A stretch of 64,000 nucleotides of DNA from Escherichia marmotae. GTDB taxonomy: Bacteria > Pseudomonadota > Gammaproteobacteria > Enterobacterales > Enterobacteriaceae. The position numbers and the translations under genes were made by a program. The stretch covers positions 12,161 to 76,160 of the forward strand of contig NZ_CP025981.1 in NCBI RefSeq assembly GCF_002900365.1, given 5' to 3'. Shown piece by piece: positions 48,765 through 57,587 of this stretch; the stretch's first letter is position 1, and the number at the start of each line of letters is the position of its first letter. The notes beneath the pieces are model-generated. The model searched no databases. It saw only the letters and a list, made by a program, of their open reading frames with translations, and was not told the origin of the DNA.

Positions 48765-49395
48765 AGAATGATTTCTTTTTGACTTAGTCCAAGGTATGGT
48801 TATTTTATATGAAATAAAGTGCGCTTATAAAGCGCTGGGGGTTCTATTTATAAGTAAAGTGATGCTATGGTCAACATAAAAATATACAATAATATACTTA
48901 ATTGTTAAACAGACTGAGCTAATAATTATAACATAAAATCCAGTTAAGTTTTATTAGGTCTAATACGGCGTATGGTTTTCACTCTGAAATCCCCTGGAGG
49001 CAATTGCGGTTTCGCTTACCCGGGCTGCGTAGAAATGACTGGATTCAAACAGAATGCAGCAAGCTCAGTCATAAAATGTTCACGATAAATTCTGTATTGT
49101 TATCCCGTATTGTTTTTCATGCTTTCATTTTTAATATCATTTTGCTGATGAAATGTAGATTTGTATTTAGGATAGAAAAGGTTGAGGGGAAATGTAATCC
49201 TTACCTCGAGATAGACCTTCACATCAACAACATGGTGGATTGCTATATTTGGTTATCGGGGGGGGGGCATTGATCTTAATATGTAAATATAAATTGTCAT
49301 TTATATAATGGCATTGACTATTATTTATGATTTTTCTGTCAATGGGGTAGTCTCTGGCATAAATAATGATAGTGACAGAAAATGAGAAAGGAAAG
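48765..49395. other. Gene-free AT-rich region between divergent effector genes
   Basis: Holds the divergent promoters of the genes at 48764 and 49396. No MxiE box was found on either strand. A run of G lies at 49259-49268. Confidence 0.4.
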
Positions 49396-50052
49396 ATGAT
49401 TCAAGGTACAAGTAAAATAGTAACAACAAACTACCGGTCGAACACTGAAATAAGTATAAAAGAGGAAATATATGATAATTACCTAAAAAACAGAGGCTCT
49501 GCTGATATAGAAAGAGCATACAAAAGTTTATATATTTCAGATGTTTGTAAGTTTTTTAATAATAAAGAAATTAATTTGTCTGGGTTGAGGAGATTAGCAA
49601 GGTTTACCAATTCAGCACAATTTCATTACTCAGGAAATTGTGTTTTACTGGCAGCTTGCTTCCATTACAATATAAAAAACGGTGGCTATTTTTTGTCCGC
49701 AAAAAACATATCAAACCCATTTTCAGGTCTGGATTCTATATGCGTTGATACATTAATTTTTGGAAAATCCTTGAATGAGTCATACAGTCTTGGCTCATTT
49801 TATGAATTAAAAAACTATATTGTTAATTGTTATTTGAATACAGGCAATATCTCATTTATTATACATGCAGAGGGTACTATCTTGGGAGGGAGAATGGATA
49901 CTGCTCATGATTTTAATGCAGTTATTGTTAATACAGATGGGAATATTAGGGTTGTGTTTGTCGACTCATGGAAAACAGTGCATAAAGTTAAATCAGAAAC
50001 ACAAATGGAGAACAGTATTCATCGTAATACATATTTTTATGTAAGATATTAA
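49396..50052 (+). CDS. Candidate papain-fold (Tox-PL/OspI-like) effector
   Basis: 218 residues from ATG 49396, preceded by AAGGAAAG; an ATG at 49366 lacks a ribosome site. A Cys-His-Asp set is visible: Cys82 in FHYSGNCVLLAA, His171 in MDTAHDFNAVIVNTDG and Asp190 in VVFVDSWK. The spacing (89 and 19) is close to that of the Ubc13 deamidase OspI (Cys62, His145, Asp160; 212 residues), and GNC..H-x-FN..hhFhD is the pattern of papain-fold toxin domains. The gene sits beside the OspF-like gene in the same orientation. Overall sequence is not one I recognise. Inferred: secreted protease, deamidase or acyltransferase. Confidence 0.6.
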   Translation: MIQGTSKIVTTNYRSNTEISIKEEIYDNYLKNRGSADIERAYKSLYISDVCKFFNNKEINLSGLRRLARFTNSAQFHYSGNCVLLAACFHYNIKNGGYFLSAKNISNPFSGLDSICVDTLIFGKSLNESYSLGSFYELKNYIVNCYLNTGNISFIIHAEGTILGGRMDTAHDFNAVIVNTDGNIRVVFVDSWKTVHKVKSETQMENSIHRNTYFYVRY

Positions 50053-50485
50053 AGTAAATATAAGTTTAATTAAGTGATAAGTCCATTAAATGGATGTTAA
50101 TCTATTTCTGCAAGATAATATTATATAGTAGGCACCTAACGTCACTATAACTTCACAATCATAAGAGTTGTTTTGTGTGGCATTAACTTGTAAGGTTACG
50201 ATGTTTTTTTAGGGAATCACCGTTCTGTTTTCCAAAGTAAACATGTTCTGCCAAAAGTGTATTAATGTTAGTTTCAGATATTTATCACACAATACTATTA
50301 GATTGAATTCTGAGAGGAAAAATCAAACAGTTATTTCATTGTCAGGATGGGAGGAGTACAAACCCAAAAATAACAGTCACGGATAATTGTTATTTTTCTC
50401 TTTGTCAATAAACAAAATCTTCAACAACTTATATTTATTAAAATCTCTACTATGAGAATCATATTCTACAGAAAGAGGAAATGAT
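50053..50485. other. Gene-free spacer upstream of the ospF-like gene
   Basis: AT-rich, no gene and no MxiE box found. The ribosome site AGAAAGAGG lies just before 50486. Confidence 0.4.
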
Positions 50486-51205
50486 ATGCCTATAAAAAAA
50501 CCAGCATTGAAATTAATAATTCAAGATGTTTCGATGAATTATCATAAAAACACATCTTCTCATAATAATATGTATTGCAGTAATAATATAGGTGATGTTT
50601 TGCATGAAATAAAAAAATTCCCGCAATTATTTTTTGTTGAGGCTGTTGATATTATAAACTATAAGCAAATGCAACAAAGCGGCTTCGCTACTTTAACTAA
50701 TGGTTTTATCATAAATAATAATGGCAATGATGTTTTTATGCATGCTCGTCGAGAATATCCTGAATATAATGGAGATTATGTTGGCGATAAGATCCACATC
50801 AACATACATCAAAATTATGTGAAAGAGGCCTTTAATCTATTATCGGGATTGCTATTCTCACAAAATAGCCCTGTTGATAAATGGAAGGTGACTGATATTG
50901 ATGCCATCTCATCAGAGTCACGAGTTTCAGTTGGTGCTCAGTTTACATTATATATGAAACCAGAAAACATGGAAAATAACTATACTCCTATACAATTACA
51001 TAAAATAAGATGTTTCTTGAGTGAGATAGAAAATAGGTTAAAGCAGGAGAATATACCAGTAGGTCAACAACCAAAATCAGATATAAAATATGCCGAATGG
51101 GTATATATTAGTTACAGGAACGAATTCAAAAGCGATCGAGAAGGAAGTGAAGAACAGGATGAAAAACTTAAAGATGAAGCATTTTTTAGATTAATAACAG
51201 AGTAA
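50486..51205 (+). CDS. ospF: OspF-like phosphothreonine lyase effector
   Basis: 239 residues, the length of OspF. The N-terminus KKPALKLIIQ keeps the MAP-kinase docking motif (basic residues then LxL). Conserved blocks: GNDVFMHARRE, GDKIHINI, SPVDKWKVTD, SRVSVGAQFTLY, YISYRNEFKSDREGSE. The catalytic residues of the OspF/SpvC/HopAI1 family are at the same numbers as in OspF: Lys102, His104 and Lys134. The family removes phosphate from the activation-loop threonine of Erk/p38 by beta-elimination. About half the residues differ from S. flexneri OspF, mainly at 11-75, so this is a distinct ortholog or paralog. No MxiE box upstream, unlike standard ospF. Confidence 0.9.
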   Translation: MPIKKPALKLIIQDVSMNYHKNTSSHNNMYCSNNIGDVLHEIKKFPQLFFVEAVDIINYKQMQQSGFATLTNGFIINNNGNDVFMHARREYPEYNGDYVGDKIHINIHQNYVKEAFNLLSGLLFSQNSPVDKWKVTDIDAISSESRVSVGAQFTLYMKPENMENNYTPIQLHKIRCFLSEIENRLKQENIPVGQQPKSDIKYAEWVYISYRNEFKSDREGSEEQDEKLKDEAFFRLITE

Positions 51206-51793
51206 TTATATACTTAAGGTTTGTGTAATTTAAAAGATGGTGAAATTATACGACTATTTGTTCTTGGGAGATATGTCTTGTTAGTAGGCCATGTGTTTTT
51301 AGATGAATGGTCAGATGATTATTTATGAATTTCAACAGAGTGTGAAAAGCCGATGGTCTGCGGTCTTGGGTTTTGATTTTGTTTCTCAGTGTCTCTATAT
51401 ACAGTGTAAAGTGCCTGGAAATCGGATGCTTCGTTTCAGAAGCTTAGAAAGGGTGTGCAACATATCATAACAATTTCATTAATTTATGCTCTCAAGGGCT
51501 CTGGAGGTATAAATCTGTTTAAATCGAAAAAGTATCGTTTCCTGATATAGGTCAGGCTCCTTTATTTTATAATAGGACATGAATTCAGAACATGAGGATC
51601 GAATATGCTCAACCGTGTTTATCATTAAATAATAAGGCCAGCCACCTCCCGGAAAATATCCGGCTCAGTATTATTATCCACAACCATCACGACTGATGGA
51701 TCTTTAGTCTTTAACATAAAGATGAACCTGCATGAGTTACAAATAACCACAGGCCACAGAACAGGGAGCCTTAAATTTACTGCAACAGAAATG
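51206..51793. other. Gene-free region downstream of ospF-like gene
   Basis: No supported gene. A partial MxiE-like string gtatcgtttcctgatat occurs at 51531-51547 with no gene behind it. Confidence 0.4.
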
Positions 51794-51856
51794 TGATCTT
51801 ACCCACCAATAGTGGACACAGGACTAAGTGAGTAAACTCTCAACCAGAGGTGACTC

Positions 51857-52156
51857 ATGACAAAACCAGTATCAATCAGCAAGAAGCCCCGTAAACAACA
51901 TACGCCTGAATTTCGTAACGAAGCCCTGAAACTCGCTGAACGCATCGGTGTGGCCGCCGCAGCCCGTGAACTCAGCCTGTATGAATCTCAGCTTTATGCC
52001 TGGCGCAGTAAACAGCAGCAACAAATGAGTTCGTCAGAGCGCGAAAGCGAACTGGCCGCTGAAAATGTCCGCCTTAAACGACAACTGGCGGAGCAGGCTG
52101 AGGAACTGGCCATCCTCCAAAAGGCCGCGACATACTTCGCGAAGCGCCTGAAATGA
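51857..52156 (+). CDS. insE: IS3 OrfA (InsE)
   Basis: 99 residues, same as the copy at 42035. Intact. Confidence 0.92.
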   Translation: MTKPVSISKKPRKQHTPEFRNEALKLAERIGVAAAARELSLYESQLYAWRSKQQQQMSSSERESELAAENVRLKRQLAEQAEELAILQKAATYFAKRLK

Positions 52157-53007
52157 AGTATGTCTTCATCGAAAATCATCGGGCAGAGTTCAGCATCAAA
52201 GCGATGTGTCGTGTACTTCGGGTTGCCCGCAGCGGCTGGTATGTCTGGCTCAGGCGTCGTCACCAGATGAGCCTGCGCCAACAGTTTCGGCTCACCTGCG
52301 ATACCGCTGTTCATAAGGCATTCTTTGAGGCAAAGCAGCGATACGGTGCTCCCCGCCTTGCTGACGAACTGCCGGAGTTCAATATTAAAACCATTGCCGC
52401 CAGCCTGCGTCGTCAGGGGCTGCGGGCGAAAGCCGGCCGGAAGTTCAGCCCGGTCAGCTACCGTGCACATGGCCTGCCCGTATTGGAGAATCTGCTGGAG
52501 CAGGACTTCAGCGCCAGCGGCCCGAACCAGAAGTGGGCGGGTGACATCACGTACTTGCGTACCGATGAGGGCTGGTTGTATCTCGCAGTAGTCATCGACC
52601 TGTGGTCACGCGCCGTTATTGGCTGGTCGATGTCACCGCGAATGACAGCACAACTGGCCTGTGATGCACTGCAAATGGCGTTGTGGCGGAGAAGACGCCC
52701 GGAAAGCGTCATTGTTCATACGGACCGTGGTGGTCAATACTGTTCAGGGGATTATCAGGCGCTGCTGAAGCGACACAACCTGCGTGGCAGTATGAGTGCG
52801 AAAGGCAACTGTTATGACAATGCCTGTGTGGAAAGCTTCTTTCATTCGCTGAAGGTGGAATGTATCCACGGGGAACGCTTTAGCAGCCGGGAAATAATGC
52901 GGGCAACGGTGTTTAATTATATCGAGTGTGATTACAATCGCTGGCGTCGTCACAGTGCCTGTGGCGGTCTCAGCCCGGAACAATTTGAAAACCATAATCT
53001 CGCTTAG
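52153..53007 (+). CDS. insF: IS3 OrfB (InsF)
   Basis: 284 residues, same as the copy at 41184, all DDE motifs present. Intact. Confidence 0.92.
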   Translation: MKYVFIENHRAEFSIKAMCRVLRVARSGWYVWLRRRHQMSLRQQFRLTCDTAVHKAFFEAKQRYGAPRLADELPEFNIKTIAASLRRQGLRAKAGRKFSPVSYRAHGLPVLENLLEQDFSASGPNQKWAGDITYLRTDEGWLYLAVVIDLWSRAVIGWSMSPRMTAQLACDALQMALWRRRRPESVIVHTDRGGQYCSGDYQALLKRHNLRGSMSAKGNCYDNACVESFFHSLKVECIHGERFSSREIMRATVFNYIECDYNRWRRHSACGGLSPEQFENHNLA

Positions 53008-53092
53008 GGCCGTGTCCACATTACGTGGGTAGGATCAGCACATCACAGGCCAGCCCATTGGACAGGATATGCTCAATACAATCGCTGACCAG

Positions 53093-53692
53093 CTACATTT
53101 CCACCGACGAAAAACGTGCTCCCCGGTTTAAGATGGCATCGAGCACCACAGGCAGGTTTTCATCGTCTTCATCGAGCCAGCAGGGGTGATTACTTTCCTT
53201 CACGACCAGGCGAAAGCGGCGCGTCTGACGGATCAGCAACGTCTGACCGCTTGTGGTCAGCGCCGCCCGGATACGCCGCGCATCTTCTGCCACCCTGCAA
53301 CTGACACTGCATACTGCATCGCGCACCGCATCAAGAACTGCCCTGATTTCGTCTTCGGTCAGCCATTCACCGGCATACGGGAAAGACACCTGCGTTCCGT
53401 CTGCCGGAAGTACCGGCAGCGACTGCCACTGACTGCCGGACAGAACAAGTTCCGCTCCGGTTCCGGTCAGTTTCTGAATGGCAGAGGCCAGGAGCGGCGG
53501 CAGTACGCCGCCGTGGCGGTTGATGAGTAACGTCGCCAGCCGGGGCGCATCCAGCAGAACATAAATGCTGATCCAGCCCGGATACTTCGGGTTACGCTGG
53601 TCAACATCCGTCTCTTCCGGCCAGCCCTGCGCCAGCAGCAGGTTGCGGGCGTGACGACAAATCAGTGCGTTCAGCGTTGTGTTTTCGTTCAT
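53093..53692 (-). CDS. F-plasmid leading-region protein of unknown function
   Basis: 199 residues, GC-rich, of the type found in the maintenance/leading region of IncF plasmids (TLNALICRHARNLLLAQGWP; YPGWISIYVLLD). No catalytic motif seen. First of a reverse-strand row of such genes; IS3 ends 55 bases beyond its stop and may have removed further genes. Confidence 0.65.
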   Translation of the reverse strand: MNENTTLNALICRHARNLLLAQGWPEETDVDQRNPKYPGWISIYVLLDAPRLATLLINRHGGVLPPLLASAIQKLTGTGAELVLSGSQWQSLPVLPADGTQVSFPYAGEWLTEDEIRAVLDAVRDAVCSVSCRVAEDARRIRAALTTSGQTLLIRQTRRFRLVVKESNHPCWLDEDDENLPVVLDAILNRGARFSSVEM

Positions 53693-53737
53693 GATTAATC
53701 GTTCTCCCTGAATCGCCGCCCGGAGGCGGCGATAACA

Positions 53738-54172
53738 TCAGTCGTTTTCGTGTGTGTTGTTTTTCAGCAGAGTGCAGACCTGATTAACCACCGCCTGACG
53801 GCGGGTGACGCATTCCGGGACGGCGAGGCCGTGATCCCGGACGGCCCATCCACGTTTCCACAATGCCTGTTCGGCGGTCTGAATCAGGGACTCCAGCAGT
53901 TCAGCCGGGACGGTCACCTGGCGGTTTTCGCTCACGTTATTGATGATCTCCATCGCCGCGCCGGAAGAAATACCGGACTCAATCCGTCGATCTTCCGGGA
54001 TGTCCTCTAGGAGCGCCAGGACGGTCCTGATTTCATGATCGGTCAGGGCAATATCCATTCCGTCAGCGAGGGCCTGAATCTCTTCCGGCGACCAGACAAC
54101 CAGCATCAGCGGCGTGTTTCCCGGATACTGCGCTGCCAGCTCACGGCAGAGCGTTTCGCATGTTCCGTACAT
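53738..54172 (-). CDS. DUF1380-family plasmid protein
   Basis: 144 residues with the DUF1380 pattern (MYGTCETLCRELAAQYPG; VWSPEEIQALADGMDIALTD; NVSENRQVTVPAELLESL). Common next to the methylase gene in IncF leading regions. Function unknown. Confidence 0.78.
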   Translation of the reverse strand: MYGTCETLCRELAAQYPGNTPLMLVVWSPEEIQALADGMDIALTDHEIRTVLALLEDIPEDRRIESGISSGAAMEIINNVSENRQVTVPAELLESLIQTAEQALWKRGWAVRDHGLAVPECVTRRQAVVNQVCTLLKNNTHEND

Positions 54173-54184
54173 TTCGTCTCCCCC

Positions 54185-54406
54185 TTAATCTTTGAAGCAC
54201 GCATCCAGTTCCAGAATTTCGGTATACGCCTCCATGAACAGGCGATTGGCGCGATACAGCGTCTGGCGTGTCAGGCGTTCAACAAGCACATCGGAATCAA
54301 AGCGACAGCGATGCTCCATATCGTTCAGCCTGGTCCGAAGGTCACACATGGTGTTGGCCACCTCCGCCACTTCGGCGCGAAGTTTTTCGTGTCCGGCATA
54401 GTTCAT
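54185..54406 (-). CDS. Small plasmid protein of unknown function
   Basis: 73 residues, mostly helical (VAEVANTMCDLRTRLNDMEH), located between the methylase and DUF1380 genes as in IncF plasmids. ATG at 54404-54406 directly follows the methylase stop. Confidence 0.6.
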   Translation of the reverse strand: MNYAGHEKLRAEVAEVANTMCDLRTRLNDMEHRCRFDSDVLVERLTRQTLYRANRLFMEAYTEILELDACFKD

Positions 54407-55089
54407 TTACGCAGCCTCCGGCATAAACCAGCCATCATTCGCGGCCCCCTGCTGCATGGCCCGCTGCACGGCGGCCAGGCGTTGCTGTCCGGCACGGTGA
54501 TACTGCTCAAGCAGCTCGATACCGATATACCGGCGTCCGGACCGGAGGGCGGCCACGCAGGTTGAGCCGCTGCCTGCAAACGGGTCTAGCACAATCTCGT
54601 CGGGTGTGTGAAGCTCTCAATCAGCGGTTGCAGGCTGGTAACGGGCTTTTCTGTCGGGTGATGGCGGTTGCCTGAATATTTCCAGCCCAGCACGTCGGGC
54701 AATGGCTTCTGAGGCAGTACCGGACGGCCTTTTGCCAGGATGTAGGCGCATTCGTGGCGATAGCCCACATATGCGGCCTTCGATGTGTAGGTTTTGGTAA
54801 ACACCAGGTGGCCAACAACGCTGAATCCCACATTTTTCCAGGCGGTCATAAAGCGATCGACGCGGTTCCAGCCGTAGAAGCTCACCATCAGCGCGTCTTT
54901 TTTGAGTACGCGGTACATTTCATTACAGGCCGGTTGCAGCCATTCATCGGTTTTATCGTCGGCAATGGTGCGCCCGGAACGGTCACGAAAACCGACGAGA
55001 TATGGAGGGTTGGTGAGGATGAAATCGACAGCATTGCCCGGAAACGTGGCCATAACACGCACGCAGTCACCCAAGATAAAACGGGACAT
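54407..55089 (-). pseudogene. Plasmid DNA adenine-type methyltransferase, frameshifted
   Basis: The first frame (55089 to about 54598) has the catalytic motif TNPPYLVGF (about 27-35) and the target-recognition region; it then shifts near 54595-54600 and ends at HPTRLC. The second frame holds DPFAGSGSTCVAALRSGRRY, the S-adenosylmethionine-binding motif I. In intact IncF homologs the two are joined (..THPDEIVLDPFAGSG). One missing base separates them, so the cofactor site is lost. Confidence 0.82.
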
Positions 55090-55105
55090 AACAACACTCC
55101 TTCTC

Positions 55106-55926
55106 TTACAGAGGGCACCGGGAGGGCGCCCCTGTGGCGCCCGTTCCCCGCTGCCTGTAGGCTGCTCTCCGCGTCCGGTAACGGGTCAGGCCGACCGTGG
55201 AATACCGCAGCCGTCGTCTTTTTGACGGCGAGGATATGCCGCGAAAGCGGCTTGAAGGGCGTTCATCAGAAAAGGGCGACGGGCTGGCGTACACTGTCAC
55301 CGACGCCAGCCAAGAGCGGTAAAAGCGCCCGTCCCGTGCCCGGCCGGACGCGGAACACTGACCACAGGCAGCGTTTATGCCGCGCCGCGTCAGCCGGCGT
55401 AGTAAAAAGAGGAGCCCGGCGACATCCTTATCCAGGCGGGTGGGCAGAACCATCCGCAAATCAAACGGCATGGTTTTTTCCAGCAGTACGTTGTCACACA
55501 GACGGTTCCACCACACCGATACTTCCTCGTTACTCCAGAAGTCACACCAGTCACCTCTTTTTGCGGTGAAAAGCACGGTGATAGTTTCCCTGACATCATC
55601 AGGTAATCCTTCCCAGAGACGCTGGCCAGTACCACTCTGCAGCCAGAGTTCATGCAGTTTTGTTCATCCAGCAGCACGCCGTTCTGCAGATGCGTCAGCC
55701 AGCGGGTGAACGCGATATTCTCCGGCGATACAACGCCACGTCTGGCAGCCGTCAGTCCGGGGCACGGTTCAAACCGGATATCTTCAGTGGTCTGCAGAAG
55801 TCCGGCACTTCCGGCCACAAACAGCTGAATACCTTCATTTGTGGCACAGCGATAAAACGGTGTGACGGCACCGCTGGCCAGTCGTTTAATCGCCGCAATC
55901 TGTGCCGGTTCAGCAGAAAAATACAT
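55106..55926 (-). pseudogene. F leading-region protein, frameshifted
   Basis: The first frame reads MYFSAEPAQIAAIKRLASGA .. LLDEQNCMN and then should continue as LWLQSGTGQRLWEGLPDDVR..TVLFTAKRGDWCDFW, which lies in the next frame (ORF from 55576). A one-base loss near 55645-55655 explains it. Function of the intact protein is unknown. Confidence 0.6.
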
Positions 55927-56338
55927 ACGATTCGAGCACAGTTTGGCATGGGAATTCTCCTCTTACATGCAGCCTCCATCAGGCCGTGCCGGACCTGTAA
56001 CCGGGCGACCGCATACGAATGCAGGTGCGGCCCCGAAGCCGCAGCGCGTGGAGGAGGAACGACGAAACGTGACCGGGTGAGGAGGCCGGCGACAGCGACA
56101 TACTTGCATCGGATGCAGCCGGTTAACGTGCCGGCACGACCTAGGTAACCAGGTATTTTGTCCACAGAACCGTGCGCAAAATGCTATGGATAAGCTGGAC
56201 ACAGCAGTCCACAGCAGGCATACAACCACACGCCGAAATTACTCCGTTCTACGGGTTGCGACGACATGTCAATACTTGCTTTTGACAGGCATTGATGGAA
56301 TCGTAGTCTCACGCTGATAGTCTGATCGACGATACAAG
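55927..56338. other. Gene-free region between leading-region genes and sopC
   Basis: No credible gene. ORFs on both strands at 55752-56229 overlap known genes or lack content. Confidence 0.4.
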
Positions 56339-56526
56339 TGGGACCATGGTCCCAGACCGATTATCAGACCGACGATACGAGTGGGACCGTGGTCCCAGAC
56401 TGATTATCAGACCAACGATACGAGTGGGACCGTGGTCCCAGACTGATTATCAGACCGATGATACGAGTGGGACCGTGGTCCCAGACTGATTATCAGACCG
56501 ACGATATAAGTGGAACAGTGGTCCCA
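56339..56526. repeat. sopC: sopC partition centromere, five 43-bp repeats
   Basis: The SopB-binding palindrome tgggaccrtggtccca occurs at 56339, 56382, 56425, 56468 and 56511, exactly 43 bases apart; the last is degenerate (tggaacagtggtccca). F has twelve such repeats. Lies downstream of sopB as in F. Confidence 0.93.
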
Positions 56527-56615
56527 GAGAGAATATTCAGGCCAGTTATGTTTTCTGGCCTGTAACAAAGGACATTAAGTAAAGACAGATAAACGTAGAC
56601 TAAAACGTGGTCGCA

Positions 56616-57587
56616 TCAGGGTGCTGGCTTTTCAAGTTTCTTAAGAATGGCTTCAATTTTCTCTATACACTCAGTAGGAACACGAGACCTGTCCAGGTTA
56701 AGCACCATTTTATCTCCCTTATACAATACTGTCGCTCCAGGAGCAAACTGATGTCGTGAGCTTAAACTAGTTCTTGATGCAGATGACGTTTTAAGCACAG
56801 AAGTTAAAAGAGTGATAACTTCTTCAGCTTCAAATATCACCCCAGCTTTTTTCTGCTCGTGAAGGTTAGATGCCTGCTGCTTAAGTAATTCTTCTTTATC
56901 TGTAAAGGCTTTTTGAAGTGCATCACCTGACCGGGCAGATAGTTCACCGGGGTGAGAAAAAAGAGCAACAACTGATTTAGGCAATTTGGCTGTATTGATA
57001 CAACGGGTAATAATCTTACGTGAAATGTTTTCCGCGTCAGCCAGCGCAGAAATATTTCCAGCAAATTCATTCTGCAATCGGCTTGTATAACGCTGACCAC
57101 GTTCATAAGCACTTGTTGGGCGATAATCGTTACCCAATCTGGACAATGCAGCCATCTGCTCATCATCCAGCTCGCCAACCAGAACACGATAATCACTTTC
57201 GGTAAGTGCAGCAGCTTTACGACGGCGACTCCCATCGGCAATTTCTATGACACCAGACACTCTTCGACCGAACGCCGGTGTCTGCTGACCAGTTAGTAGA
57301 AAAGAAGGGATGAGATCATCCAGTGCATCCTCAGTAAGCAGCTCCTGGTCACGTTCATTACCTGACCATACCCGAGAGCTCTTCTCAACACTATCCCCCC
57401 GGAGCACTTCAAGAGTAAACTTCACATCCCGACCACATACAGGCAAAGTAATGGCATTACCGCGAGCCATTGCTCCTACGCGCGCAATTAACGAATCCAC
57501 CATCGGGGCAGCTGGCGTCGATGACGAAGTATCTTCAATCGGTTGAGTATTGAGAGTATGTTTTGCAATGACAGGCGCACGTTTCAT
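56616..57587 (-). CDS. sopB: SopB (ParB-type) partition protein
   Basis: 323 residues, the F length, nearly the F sequence. ParB/Spo0J N-terminal CTPase domain (VSGVIEIADGSRRRKAAALT with the Box II arginines), a helix-turn-helix (LADAENISRKIITRCINTAK) and the C-terminal dimer domain that binds sopC. ATG overlaps the sopA stop region (TAATG), so co-translated. Confidence 0.95.
   Translation of the reverse strand: MKRAPVIAKHTLNTQPIEDTSSSTPAAPMVDSLIARVGAMARGNAITLPVCGRDVKFTLEVLRGDSVEKSSRVWSGNERDQELLTEDALDDLIPSFLLTGQQTPAFGRRVSGVIEIADGSRRRKAAALTESDYRVLVGELDDEQMAALSRLGNDYRPTSAYERGQRYTSRLQNEFAGNISALADAENISRKIITRCINTAKLPKSVVALFSHPGELSARSGDALQKAFTDKEELLKQQASNLHEQKKAGVIFEAEEVITLLTSVLKTSSASRTSLSSRHQFAPGATVLYKGDKMVLNLDRSRVPTECIEKIEAILKKLEKPAP

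Larger units (their letters stand above)
51794..53037 (+). mobile_element. IS3 (1244 bp), copy right of the effector island
   Basis: Same length and apparently same sequence as the copy at 41154, opposite orientation. Flanks in IS orientation: atg before, gca after. Its upstream flank equals the downstream flank of the 41-kb copy. Confidence 0.93.

Noticed and set aside
51531..51547. MxiE-box-like string gtatcgtttcctgatat
   Set aside because: Five bases differ from the consensus and no gene starts downstream before the IS3.
56329..56540. CRISPR array (regular 43-bp repeats)
   Set aside because: The repeat includes the SopB palindrome, spacers are not unique and sopB lies next to it; it is sopC.
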